Shown here piece after piece: positions 1 to 6,509 of a stretch of 6,814 nucleotides of DNA. The position numbers and the translations under genes are program-made. Position 1 is the first letter of the stretch; the number at the start of each line of letters is the position of its first letter. The notes beneath the pieces were generated by a model. That model had not been told where the DNA came from, searched no databases, and saw only the letters and a list, made by a program, of their open reading frames with translations. The stretch spans positions 1 to 6,814 of the forward strand of contig JANLQJ010000322.1 of NCBI GenBank assembly GCA_031367715.1, given 5' to 3'. Source of the stretch: JANYHF01 sp031367715 (GTDB lineage Bacteria; Pseudomonadota; Alphaproteobacteria; Rhizobiales; Hyphomicrobiaceae).

Positions 1-393
<393 letters not shown>

Positions 394-786
394 CATGTTT
401 GATTCTGGATGCTTGGAAGGAATCAATTTCCAAGGCTTTGCGTAACGGGTTCCATACACTTCTGAACTCCGATGGCGTGAGCCACCGAAATCCTTGGTGA
501 TGAACGAAACGCATTGCACCAGAGTCTGCTTTGGTCCACGATTGCTCGCGAACCCGCCAGGACTCCGCCGCCTGCGTTTCTCTTTCTTCAAATATTCACT
601 TGTCAAAGAGCGGTAGAACTCAGCTGGCAAAAATGCGACCCGAGGATAACAAGCCTCAGGTTGCGAACAAACAAAACCCGCTTCCGGTTCTAAGGCCGGA
701 ACGTGCCTTGTTGTTGTTCCAGTTGAATGCCGTCGACAATCAATCGAAAGTCGTTGGAGCGACGTAATCGCCCGGTCAGCGAGGTT
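394..786 (-). other. rRNA operon leader (pre-16S 5' region)
   Basis: This roughly 390-nt stretch lies between the proposed rrn promoter and the mature 16S end, transcribed leftward. It has no credible protein gene: the open frames on either strand lack homology I recognise and run into rRNA. It carries a boxA-like element (601-611) and two short hairpins. In transcript sense these are TTCCGG..CCGGAA (stem arms around 683-688 and 697-702) and CCTGAGG..CCTCGGG with one G-U pair (around 641-647 and 656-662). A leader of this kind normally supplies one strand of the RNase III processing stem for pre-16S. The partner strand would lie beyond the 16S 3' end, outside the window. Confidence 0.75.
601..612 (-). 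promoter_or_regulatory. boxA-like antitermination element in rRNA leader
   Basis: The minus strand reads CGCTCTTTGACA here, close to the bacterial rrn boxA consensus (TGCTCTTTAACA). In rRNA leaders boxA RNA binds the NusB/NusE pair and makes RNA polymerase resistant to Rho. Its position, about 210 nt before the 16S 5' end and downstream of the proposed promoter, is what an rrn leader would have. The match is direct; the function is inferred from the family. Confidence 0.7.
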
Positions 787-816
787 GTTAAACCACGCCG
801 CCCCTCCCGGTGTCAA
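787..816 (-). promoter_or_regulatory. rrn promoter (sigma70-type)
   Basis: On the minus strand a perfect -35 hexamer TTGACA (811-816) is followed after 18 bp by TTTAAC (787-792, 4 of 6 to TATAAT). The DNA just upstream (about 820-850) carries A tracts in transcript sense (CAAAAAAATTGG and GGAAAAACCGG regions), as in UP elements that bind the alpha subunit C-terminal domain. Transcription would start near 780, giving a leader of about 390 nt. The consensus -35 and the A-rich upstream DNA make this the best promoter in the window, and it points into the 16S gene. No second rrn promoter of equal quality was seen. Confidence 0.7.
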
Positions 817-946
817 CGACATTTTCCAATTTTTTTGCCGCAGCCGGTTTTTCCACAGGCTGCGCATTGGCTTGGCCACAAAGTCGCCCGAAAAATACTC
901 TGATGTCGCCGTCTTGTCGGCTCAGCCTTGCGCTGCTGCGGGCTGC

Positions 947-976
947 CTGACGCAACCGCTTCCAGTGCCCTATACG
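947..976 (+). promoter_or_regulatory. Candidate promoter for the M23 peptidase gene
   Basis: On the plus strand CTGACG (947-952, 4 of 6 to TTGACA) and TATACG (971-976, 4 of 6 to TATAAT) are 18 bp apart. Transcription from here would start near 983 and give a leader of roughly 98 nt before the GTG at 1081. The hexamers are imperfect; a competing pair, TTGGCC and TACTCT with an 18-bp spacer around 870-901, is about as good. This is a suggestion from spacing and position only. Confidence 0.3.
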
Positions 977-1080
977 GGTTTCTTAAGAAAAGCGGCGAGC
1001 AGGCGCCATGACGCGGCGGCGCCGGAGTGGGACGGTCGGAGTGACTCTCTGGCAAAGATGGACGTCTGGGGGCTGTTGGC

Positions 1081-3135
1081 GTGATCAAGAGGCATCGTTC
1101 GTATCAAGGGACGCCGAAGAGCCGCGCTCTGGTGCCGCGCAGTGGCCGGGCCCAGCTGCCGCAGGTTTATCTGGCGCAGACCAGCCGAGCGGCCGAAAGC
1201 GTCTATCATCCCGATCATCCAGAAGCGCGCCGCGGCTCGCGACTGAAATGGCTGGCGAGCACTCTGCTGGCTGCGGCCGTTGGCGTTGTGGCTATCGGCA
1301 TCGCACTCTTCACGTCGATCGATCGCGAACGGGGCGAGGCGACCTTGCTGGCGGTGGTCGAGCAGACCGTGCGTCGGTCGATGGTGCCTGGCGCGGTGGT
1401 GGCGACGGCGGCTCTTGATTCCAACCGGGGCAAGGCCGACCGGCTGAGTGCATCGGCGCGGGGCTCGACCACCCGCCATATCATCCGCGAGCCGGTGCAA
1501 GAAAAGAAGGGTGACAAGAACTTCATTGTCCTGAAACCGTACACACGTATTGTTGCGCACCTCTCGAGCGCGGCCAGCGAGAACATCGATCGCATCCCGC
1601 CATTCAATCCGTTCACGCTCTATGCCAATACGCCGGGCGCCAATGATGCCGGCGAGGCCGATCGCTCGCCGGCCGGCTCGATGACGGTCGCGTTGCGCGA
1701 TCCCGATGGCGACGGCATCCCGATTGGCGATAATCTTCAGTTCACGGACAGCGACGTGCTGCAAATCGTTCTGAAGAATCGCGAGGACAGTGCCGGTTCG
1801 TCCACCATGGAGGACGCCGGCGGCTCGATGGAGGCCGAGACCGCCGCCGATGCCGCCGCCCATCCGGCGATTGCGCCGCCCGAGACGCTGCCGCCGAACA
1901 CGCTGGCCCTGGCCAAGAACCAGCTTGATGATGAGTCACGGCCGCAGTTCGAAGGTCAGGAAGTGCGCGTCATCCAGGCCAGCGGCACCGATACGCTGAC
2001 CACCGTTCTGCAGCGCAATGGCATCAACAGCTGGCAGACCCGCGCCATCGTAACGGCCGCCAGGAAGGTGGTCGACGGTGAAGGACTGGTGGCCGATCAG
2101 GAACTTCGCCTGGTGCTGGCGCCGGCCGGTGACGGTACCATGCAACCCGCGCTGGTGACGGTTTTTTCCGAAGCCCACAGCCATCTGGTGACCGTCGCGC
2201 GCACGGCTTCGGGCGGTTATGTCGGGAGCGAAAATCCGCTGGCGGCCAATTTCAATGAGCAATTGCAGGACCTGCAAGGCAGCCGTCAGCACAGCACACT
2301 CTATGCCAGTCTCTATGATCAGGCCTTGCAGCAGGGCATGCCGGCGCCGATGATCATGCGGCTGATCCGCACCTTTGCCTATGACACCGATTTCCGCCGC
2401 CGCGTCGGCCCGGGCGACGGCTTCGAGGCTTTCTATGATGTCGCCGAGGATGCCAACACCTTGAGCGGCGCGCCCATCTCTGCCGGCGCCGGCCACCCCA
2501 ACGAGCTGCTCTATGCAGCGCTGACGGTGGGCGGCGAGACGCGAAAGTTCTATCGCTTCCGCACCCCCGACGGCCTGGTGGATTTTTATGATGCACAAGG
2601 AAATAACGCCAAGAAGTTCCTGATGCTGAAGCCGGTGCGCGGCGAAGCTCGCTTCACCTCCGGCTTTGGCCTGCGAATTCATCCCCTGCTGCACATCAAG
2701 AAGATGCATACCGGCATCGACTGGGCCGGCGCCTCGGGCACGCCGATCCTGGCGGCCGGCAATGGCGTCATTTCGGAGATCGGCCGCAAGGGCGGCAACG
2801 GCAATTACGTCCGCATACGCCATGCCAACGGCTATGAAACGGCGTACTCGCACATGTTGAAATTCTACCCCGGCCTCGGCGTCGGCAGCAAGGTCAACCA
2901 GGGCGACCAGATCGGTTATCTCGGCACCACCGGATTGTCGACCGGCGCGCACTTGCATTTCGAGGTTCTGGTGAATGCGTCCTTTGTCGATCCGATGACC
3001 ATCCATGTGCCGCACGAACGGCAATTGGCGGGACGGCAACTGGCCGAGTTCCTCAAGGAGCGCACCCACATCGACGATCTGATGACGCGCCAGCCGGTGA
3101 TGTCGTTCGTCGATCAGGTGGCCCAAAAAGGGTGA
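1081..3135 (+). CDS. Membrane-anchored M23 family peptidoglycan endopeptidase (MepM/Csd3-like)
   Basis: The 684-residue protein is a predicted zinc endopeptidase that cuts peptide cross-links in periplasmic murein during wall growth. A basic cytoplasmic tail of about 55 residues precedes one membrane helix (about 57-79). The next ~200 residues are low-complexity and contain a calcium-loop-like DPDGDGIPIGDN (207-218). An OapA/LysM-like domain follows (about 295-348), then a Csd3/MepM-type second domain (about 405-515), then the M23 core (about 521-640). The core has the full catalytic set: zinc ligands H543 and D547 (HTGID) and H626 (HLHFE), with H591 and H624 as catalytic histidines. The active site is therefore intact, whereas EnvC/NlpD-type regulators have lost these residues. 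GTG 1081 is the first usual start after an in-frame stop at 1042; GGGGG (1068-1072) is a weak ribosome binding site 8 nt upstream. It is longer than E. coli MepM (about 440) because of the tail and linker. It is transcribed away from the rRNA operon. The exact bond cleaved is not provable from sequence. Confidence 0.93.
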   Translation: MIKRHRSYQGTPKSRALVPRSGRAQLPQVYLAQTSRAAESVYHPDHPEARRGSRLKWLASTLLAAAVGVVAIGIALFTSIDRERGEATLLAVVEQTVRRSMVPGAVVATAALDSNRGKADRLSASARGSTTRHIIREPVQEKKGDKNFIVLKPYTRIVAHLSSAASENIDRIPPFNPFTLYANTPGANDAGEADRSPAGSMTVALRDPDGDGIPIGDNLQFTDSDVLQIVLKNREDSAGSSTMEDAGGSMEAETAADAAAHPAIAPPETLPPNTLALAKNQLDDESRPQFEGQEVRVIQASGTDTLTTVLQRNGINSWQTRAIVTAARKVVDGEGLVADQELRLVLAPAGDGTMQPALVTVFSEAHSHLVTVARTASGGYVGSENPLAANFNEQLQDLQGSRQHSTLYASLYDQALQQGMPAPMIMRLIRTFAYDTDFRRRVGPGDGFEAFYDVAEDANTLSGAPISAGAGHPNELLYAALTVGGETRKFYRFRTPDGLVDFYDAQGNNAKKFLMLKPVRGEARFTSGFGLRIHPLLHIKKMHTGIDWAGASGTPILAAGNGVISEIGRKGGNGNYVRIRHANGYETAYSHMLKFYPGLGVGSKVNQGDQIGYLGTTGLSTGAHLHFEVLVNASFVDPMTIHVPHERQLAGRQLAEFLKERTHIDDLMTRQPVMSFVDQVAQKG

Positions 3136-3166
3136 GTCCAAACATCGCATTCTTGCCGTGCATGAC

Positions 3167-3199
3167 CCAGTTATCGTCCAGTTATGGTCCAGGTATTGC
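3167..3199 (+). repeat. Three tandem 11-bp imperfect repeats
   Basis: Three units follow without a gap: CCAGTTATCGT (3167-3177), CCAGTTATGGT (3178-3188) and CCAGGTATTGC (3189-3199). The first two differ at one position and the third at about four. A period of 11 bp places the units on the same face of the helix, as in some protein-binding arrays. It lies 32 bp after the peptidase stop and about 130 bp before the dehydrogenase start. It may be a regulatory site or simple slippage; nothing identifies a binding protein. Confidence 0.5.
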
Positions 3200-3253
3200 C
3201 ACCCAGAGTGGACACAGGCGCAAGATTGTCGTTCCCTCCGACGCGCCAGGTCT

Positions 3254-3282
3254 GGTTAACGACGCCCAACCGCCCGTTAACC
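3254..3282. promoter_or_regulatory. Operator-like inverted repeat (GGTTAACG, 13-bp spacer, CGTTAACC)
   Basis: GGTTAACG (3254-3261) and CGTTAACC (3275-3282) are perfect inverted copies with a 13-bp spacer. Each contains the self-complementary hexamer GTTAAC, and the two centres are 21 bp apart, two helical turns. It sits 43 bp before the dehydrogenase ATG, a typical place for a dimeric repressor or activator. No regulator gene is adjacent in the window, so the partner is unknown. The right arm overlaps the left arm of the hairpin at 3280-3318. Confidence 0.4.
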
Positions 3283-3318
3283 CTTCCAGCGAGGGTTGCA
3301 ACAGCATTCTGGAAGGGT
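3280..3318 (+). promoter_or_regulatory. Hairpin sequestering the ribosome binding site of the dehydrogenase gene
   Basis: ACCCTTCCAG (3280-3289) is perfectly complementary to CTGGAAGGGT (3309-3318), giving a 10-bp stem with a 19-nt loop. The 3' arm contains the whole Shine-Dalgarno sequence GGAAGGG (3311-3317), 8 nt before the ATG at 3326. In RNA this fold would hide the ribosome binding site. A competing fold is visible: AACCCT (3279-3284) with AGGGTT (3292-3297), extendable by GTT/AAC (3276-3278 with 3300-3302) past a 2-nt bulge. It uses the same CCCT bases and would leave the Shine-Dalgarno free. The pairing is directly seen; regulation is inferred. Confidence 0.45.
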
Positions 3319-3325
3319 CCGGATC

Positions 3326-4069
3326 ATGAACCGCCTCAAGGGCAAAGCCATTTTCGCCACCGCCACCGGTCAGGGCATCGGCCGGGCATGTGCGCTCGCG
3401 TTTGCGGCCGAGGGCGCCAAGGTGTTCGCCACCGACATCAACGGTGAGCTGCTGCAGGCGCTCGCCAAGGAGGCCCCTGGCATCGAGACCTTCACGCTGG
3501 ATGTGCGCAGCACCGCCGCGGTCGATGCCGCCGCCAAACGTGTCGGCCCGGTCAACGTCCTCCTCAACTGCGCCGGCATGGTGCACACCGGCACCGCCGT
3601 CGATACCGACGAGGCGGCCTGGGACCTGTCTTTCGACCTGAACGTGAAATCGCAGTGGCGCACCTTGCGCGCCTTCCTGCCCGCCATGATCGCCAACGGC
3701 GGCGGCTCGGTGGTGAACATCGCCTCGGCAGCCGGCTCGATCAAGGGCGCGCACAAACGCTACGCCTACGGCGCAACCAAGGCCGCCGTGATCGGCATCA
3801 CCAAGTCGGTGGCGGTGGATTTCGTGAAAGACGGCATCCGCTGCAACGCCATCTGTCCCGGCACGGTCGATACCCCGTCCCTGAACGAGCGTATCCAGAC
3901 CATGCCCGGCGGCCCGGCCGAGAACCGGAAGATGTTCGAGGCGCGCCAGCCGGTCGGGCGGTTCGCGCGGCCGGAGGAGATCGCGCATCTGGCGGTGTGG
4001 CTGGCCAGCGACGAGAGCGCGTTTGTTACGGGCGGGACGCATGTGATCGACGGCGGCTGGACGGTGTAA
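3326..4069 (+). CDS. NAD-dependent short-chain dehydrogenase (DHRS6/BDH2-like)
   Basis: The 247-residue protein is a classical short-chain dehydrogenase/reductase of normal length. It has the Rossmann glycine motif TGQGIG (14-19), D37 after the second strand (favouring NAD over NADP), NCAG (81-84), catalytic S134, and Y148/K152 in YGATK. From memory it aligns almost without gaps to human DHRS6/BDH2. Shared stretches include KAAVIGITKSVA, IRCN, CPGTVDTPSL and the IDGGW C terminus. Arginines matching those thought to bind the substrate carboxylate in DHRS6 are present (R145, R189, R207). DHRS6 is described as a 3-hydroxybutyrate dehydrogenase and as a 4-oxo-L-proline reductase; bacterial relatives include 2-keto-3-deoxy-L-fuconate dehydrogenases. 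A carboxylated hydroxy/keto substrate is therefore likely, but which one is open, and no pathway gene is adjacent. ATG 3326 is preferred over an in-frame TTG at 3296 because GGAAGGG lies 8 nt upstream and MNRLKGK matches the usual family start. The gene converges with the TadG-like gene. Confidence 0.95.
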   Translation: MNRLKGKAIFATATGQGIGRACALAFAAEGAKVFATDINGELLQALAKEAPGIETFTLDVRSTAAVDAAAKRVGPVNVLLNCAGMVHTGTAVDTDEAAWDLSFDLNVKSQWRTLRAFLPAMIANGGGSVVNIASAAGSIKGAHKRYAYGATKAAVIGITKSVAVDFVKDGIRCNAICPGTVDTPSLNERIQTMPGGPAENRKMFEARQPVGRFARPEEIAHLAVWLASDESAFVTGGTHVIDGGWTV

Positions 4070-4093
4070 GCGGTAGCCGACAGGCAGAGCAAA

Positions 4094-4119
4094 ATTGGCC
4101 GCCCTTTCAGGCGGCCAAT
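4094..4119. terminator. Bidirectional intrinsic terminator between convergent genes
   Basis: ATTGGCCGCC (4094-4103) and GGCGGCCAAT (4110-4119) form a perfect 10-bp stem with the 6-nt loop CTTTCA. It lies 24 bp after the dehydrogenase stop and 43 bp after the end of the minus-strand TadG-like gene. On the minus strand the stem runs into TTTTGC, and on the plus strand into GTTTGTG. The U tracts are short in both directions but the stem is strong, which fits a shared terminator for the two facing genes. Confidence 0.8.
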
Positions 4120-4162
4120 GTTTGTGTTCGATAGTGAACAGCCGACGCGATCTATCCGCGCC

Positions 4163-6184
4163 TCAGTTCATGATTTTCAGCGCCATCTGCTTTTCTTTCA
4201 ATTGCTGGCCGATGCTCTGGAAGGCCTGGCTGAGCGCATTGTGATCGTAGGCCAGGAAATACTTGCCTGTTTCGTTGTTTGCGCACTGCTTCAGAGTGTC
4301 GGCTGCTGCGGTATCGGCCGCCGAACCTGCGAAGCCAAAGCCAATCGTATAGACCTGGATGCCGGCCTGCCGCATGCCGTTACAAAGTGCGAGCGCCTGG
4401 GTCTTCGATGTTTCATCCGTATATTGGGTGTTGTATTCTCCGTCCGTCATGATGATTGCCGCCTTGGTCACAGACGGGTCGTTGTAGTCGGCTGTCTGGC
4501 TTGCGCTCGGCCAGATGCTATTCCATTTGGGCGACAGCATATACCAAGCCCAGGCGTGGCCGAGGTGGCCAGGCGTAGAACCGCCAATGGTCGCGTTGGC
4601 GAAGAAGTTCTCAAGCGCCGCCCGCTGATTGGTCAACGGAATGACGGCAGGCAATTCGCGGCCGGCGGTCATGCACAGACCGTCCTCGGAGTAGTTGAGT
4701 TTGCTGGTGGCGCCAGACACCTTCTGATTGTAAGGGCCGAGGAAATCGCCGCTGCCCGGCAACGTATCATCGTTGCGGTGCGATGCATTGCTGCGCTCGG
4801 TGACACATGAGATCAGATATCCGTCATTCGGGTTGTTGTTGCTGGAGCACTCTGGCAGCGTGCCGCCCGTCGATGACATCGACGCCGGGACGGGAATGAA
4901 GTAGCCGGTGCTTGTAACACCTGACGCCAATGTGAAGCTGCCGTTGCTGAAACCAGTGATCTGCACATAGCCACCTCCGGCGCTCGCCGACTGGAGCTGC
5001 GGTTGAAATGGGAGTGCGCTATCTGCAATGAATGCCGGCACGCCGATCAATTTGCCCGTGCTTGGATCGGTCATGTAGGTCACACCAGCCGCAGTTGCCG
5101 GTATCGGGATGTAGTAGTTGCCGGCGCCGGCGACCATCTGGGCAGCGCCTCCCGCTTGGCCCATCACGCCATCGCTGGCCGTGCCAGACATAAGCTCCCA
5201 GTCGAAGCCAGCGGTCACATTGTCGAGCGCATTCCCTTCATAGAAACCCGCGCCGCCAGCAGCCATCAACTGCGACGGGGCCGTGCCTGTGCCGGTGACG
5301 GTCGCGCCGACGGGCGTGCCTGGGTAGTCATTATGCGTTGCTTGCGCAATCGGTACGCCGGGCGCATTCGGATTGGCGCAGTGACCGTTGTCGTAGGTCG
5401 CGCCCGCCAGAGTGGACGAAGGTGACGTGGCGCCATGTTGCGAGCCGGCAGCGCCGCCCGTGATGCTTCCAGCGTGGCTGCCCGAGAATGGGCCGTGTTT
5501 GGTGCTCTTCAGGTTGGTGAGGTTGCTGAAGGGACCGCGCGGGTCGAGGCCGGTGACTTCGGACGCGTATTGCCCGGCGTTGACATAATCTGCCATCGGG
5601 GCGATGGCAACGCGGGTGGTTTCCGAAGACGCCGTATTGTTGGGAAAGAAGATGTTTATCAGATCGGCCGATGCAGCCTTCAAGGCATCGATCTTGGTCA
5701 TGCCGTTGCGGGTGGCACCCATCGAACCTGTAAGATCGATCATCATCGCCACTTCAAGCTTGTTGCCGCCGGCACCAATGCTCGCGCCGACCTTGCTCAT
5801 GGACGTGATCGCGATGCGATCGACGCCGAACAATCTCATGAAGGTTGTCGGCACGTTCGAACTGGCATTCAATGTGACGGTTCCAGAGGTGCTATCAACC
5901 TCAACCAACAGTCGTGGCGTGTTATCCAATGTATTGCTGTAACGGGCATTGAAGAACTCACGAGCCGTGACCACGCGGTCCGGGGCCTCGGAACGGGCAG
6001 CCGCCAATGCGGCGGCATCCGAAGCCGCCTGCATCTTGTGCTGATCGTTGCTGGCGCGCCCAAAATCGATGGCGATGGCGACCGTCCCGCTGACAACGAT
6101 CATCAGGAAACCAAAGATCATCGCGACGTTGCCGCGCACGTCCGATTTGAACTGTTGTAGCAGGCCCTGCTTTTTGAATTCCAT
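4163..6184 (-). CDS. TadG-like pilus-assembly protein with von Willebrand factor A domain
   Basis: The 673-residue protein has the TadE/TadG N terminus: RGNVAMIFGF at about 17-26 opens one membrane helix (20-42), followed by an acidic-basic stretch and AASDAAALAAA. A von Willebrand factor A domain follows, with strand LEVAMMIDLTGSMG carrying the MIDAS metal motif (D150, T152, S154) and a late strand AAIIMTDGEYNT (D581), then VYTIGFGF. GHAWAWYMLSP is typical of TadG C-terminal regions. About 270 Gly/Ser/Ala-rich residues (about 230-500) separate the two halves. Six cysteines (269, 446, 460, 504, 601, 634) could form periplasmic disulfides. ATG 6184 is chosen because GGGGAG (6195-6200) precedes it and the TadE/G motif follows soon after; a TTG at 6286 would add 34 unlikely residues. 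TadG proteins belong to Flp/Tad pilus loci, but no other tad gene is adjacent, so the role is uncertain: surface adhesion, pilus assembly or an unrelated envelope task. Confidence 0.9.
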   Translation of the reverse strand: MEFKKQGLLQQFKSDVRGNVAMIFGFLMIVVSGTVAIAIDFGRASNDQHKMQAASDAAALAAARSEAPDRVVTAREFFNARYSNTLDNTPRLLVEVDSTSGTVTLNASSNVPTTFMRLFGVDRIAITSMSKVGASIGAGGNKLEVAMMIDLTGSMGATRNGMTKIDALKAASADLINIFFPNNTASSETTRVAIAPMADYVNAGQYASEVTGLDPRGPFSNLTNLKSTKHGPFSGSHAGSITGGAAGSQHGATSPSSTLAGATYDNGHCANPNAPGVPIAQATHNDYPGTPVGATVTGTGTAPSQLMAAGGAGFYEGNALDNVTAGFDWELMSGTASDGVMGQAGGAAQMVAGAGNYYIPIPATAAGVTYMTDPSTGKLIGVPAFIADSALPFQPQLQSASAGGGYVQITGFSNGSFTLASGVTSTGYFIPVPASMSSTGGTLPECSSNNNPNDGYLISCVTERSNASHRNDDTLPGSGDFLGPYNQKVSGATSKLNYSEDGLCMTAGRELPAVIPLTNQRAALENFFANATIGGSTPGHLGHAWAWYMLSPKWNSIWPSASQTADYNDPSVTKAAIIMTDGEYNTQYTDETSKTQALALCNGMRQAGIQVYTIGFGFAGSAADTAAADTLKQCANNETGKYFLAYDHNALSQAFQSIGQQLKEKQMALKIMN
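4868..5120 (-). repeat. Internal repeat within the TadG-like protein
   Basis: Inside the inserted region, GNYYIPIPATAAG (residues about 355-367) and TGYFIPVPASMSS (about 426-438) are similar and 71 residues apart. At DNA level they share the blocks CGGGATG/CGGGAATG and GTAGTAG/GTAG on the plus strand around 5106-5117 and 4891-4904. This suggests that part of the insertion arose by duplication of a unit of about 70 residues that has since diverged. The match is short, so this is a modest call. Confidence 0.4.
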
Positions 6185-6194
6185 GGCTCTGTGG

Positions 6195-6200
6195 CTCCCC
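6195..6200 (-). promoter_or_regulatory. Ribosome binding site deciding the TadG-like start
   Basis: The minus strand reads GGGGAG here, 10 nt before ATG at 6184. No comparable purine run precedes the in-frame TTG at 6286, where the sequence is AGATTAGT. This favours the shorter 673-residue protein. Confidence 0.6.
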
Positions 6201-6229
6201 GAATGTACCGATGTTGATTTCGCAGATTG

Positions 6230-6340
6230 GGGTGACAATGGCACAGGCTGACTTTCATCATCGTTTTCATAATAGATAAAGTTCAAACTAATCTGATAAA
6301 TAATTTATTCATCTTTTATGGTGAATCGAGTGTTAAGAGT
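6230..6340 (-). promoter_or_regulatory. AT-rich presumed promoter region of the TadG-like gene
   Basis: This is the most AT-rich stretch of an otherwise GC-rich window and lies directly upstream of the TadG-like start. Read on the minus strand it offers several weak sigma70-like combinations. One is TTCACC followed after 17 bp by TATTTA; another is TATTAT (6269-6274) as a -10 without a good -35. None is strong enough to name a start point, so only the region is called. Confidence 0.35.
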
Positions 6341-6407
6341 ACTAAATGCGAGGCAGCGCACCGATTATCCAGTTGAAGAGTAAGAAGGTAACTGCTCACC
6401 CCATACC

Positions 6408-6509
6408 CTATGAGGCGGCGGCCAAAGCTGGCGCGGCGGCAAGGGCCTCGGTGATGGCTGCCACGGCGGTCCGGCCGTTCAGGCGGCCGGTTGCCGCAAT
6501 CGAGCACAT
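6408..6509 (-). pseudogene. Possible 3' remnant of a protein gene (33 codons)
   Basis: The minus strand has ATG at 6509 and TAG at 6408, encoding 33 residues with centre RLNGRTAVAAITEAL and an Ala-rich end. The frame stays open upstream to about 6533 (residues ADVYAD just before the ATG), where a TGA interrupts it. Third codon positions are strongly G/C, as in the real genes of this window, which suggests former coding DNA. No ribosome binding site is evident. It could be the decayed C terminus of a transposase or other gene, or a chance frame in GC-rich DNA. I do not recognise the family. Confidence 0.3.

Noticed and set aside
640..680. Second rrn promoter (TTGTTT, 17 bp, TGTTAT on the minus strand)
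   Set aside because: The hexamers match consensus poorly and the site coincides with a leader hairpin.
970..1863. 297-codon open frame on the minus strand
   Set aside because: It is antisense to the peptidase N-terminal half and has low-complexity Arg/Ala/Gly composition with no motif.
1936..3150. 404-codon open frame on the minus strand
   Set aside because: It lies wholly opposite the M23 peptidase, whose domains and catalytic residues are clear. Its translation is rich in Arg/Ala/His/Gly without recognisable domains, as expected for antisense frames in GC-rich DNA.
3296..3325. TTG start for the dehydrogenase
   Set aside because: The ATG at 3326 has a good Shine-Dalgarno and matches the usual family N terminus; the 10 extra residues have no support.
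3182..4042. 286-codon open frame on the minus strand
   Set aside because: It is antisense to the well-supported dehydrogenase and shows no domain of its own.
5435..6160. 241-codon open frame on the plus strand
   Set aside because: It is antisense to the TadG-like gene, with shadow-type composition and no ribosome binding site of note.
6185..6286. TTG start extending the TadG-like protein by 34 residues
   Set aside because: The extension is polar and unlike TadG N termini, lacks a binding site, and runs through the AT-rich presumed promoter region.
6471..6490. Inverted repeat CCGGCCG / CGGCCGG as a terminator
   Set aside because: It has no T tract on either side and falls in the coding-like remnant, where Gly-Arg codons would produce it.
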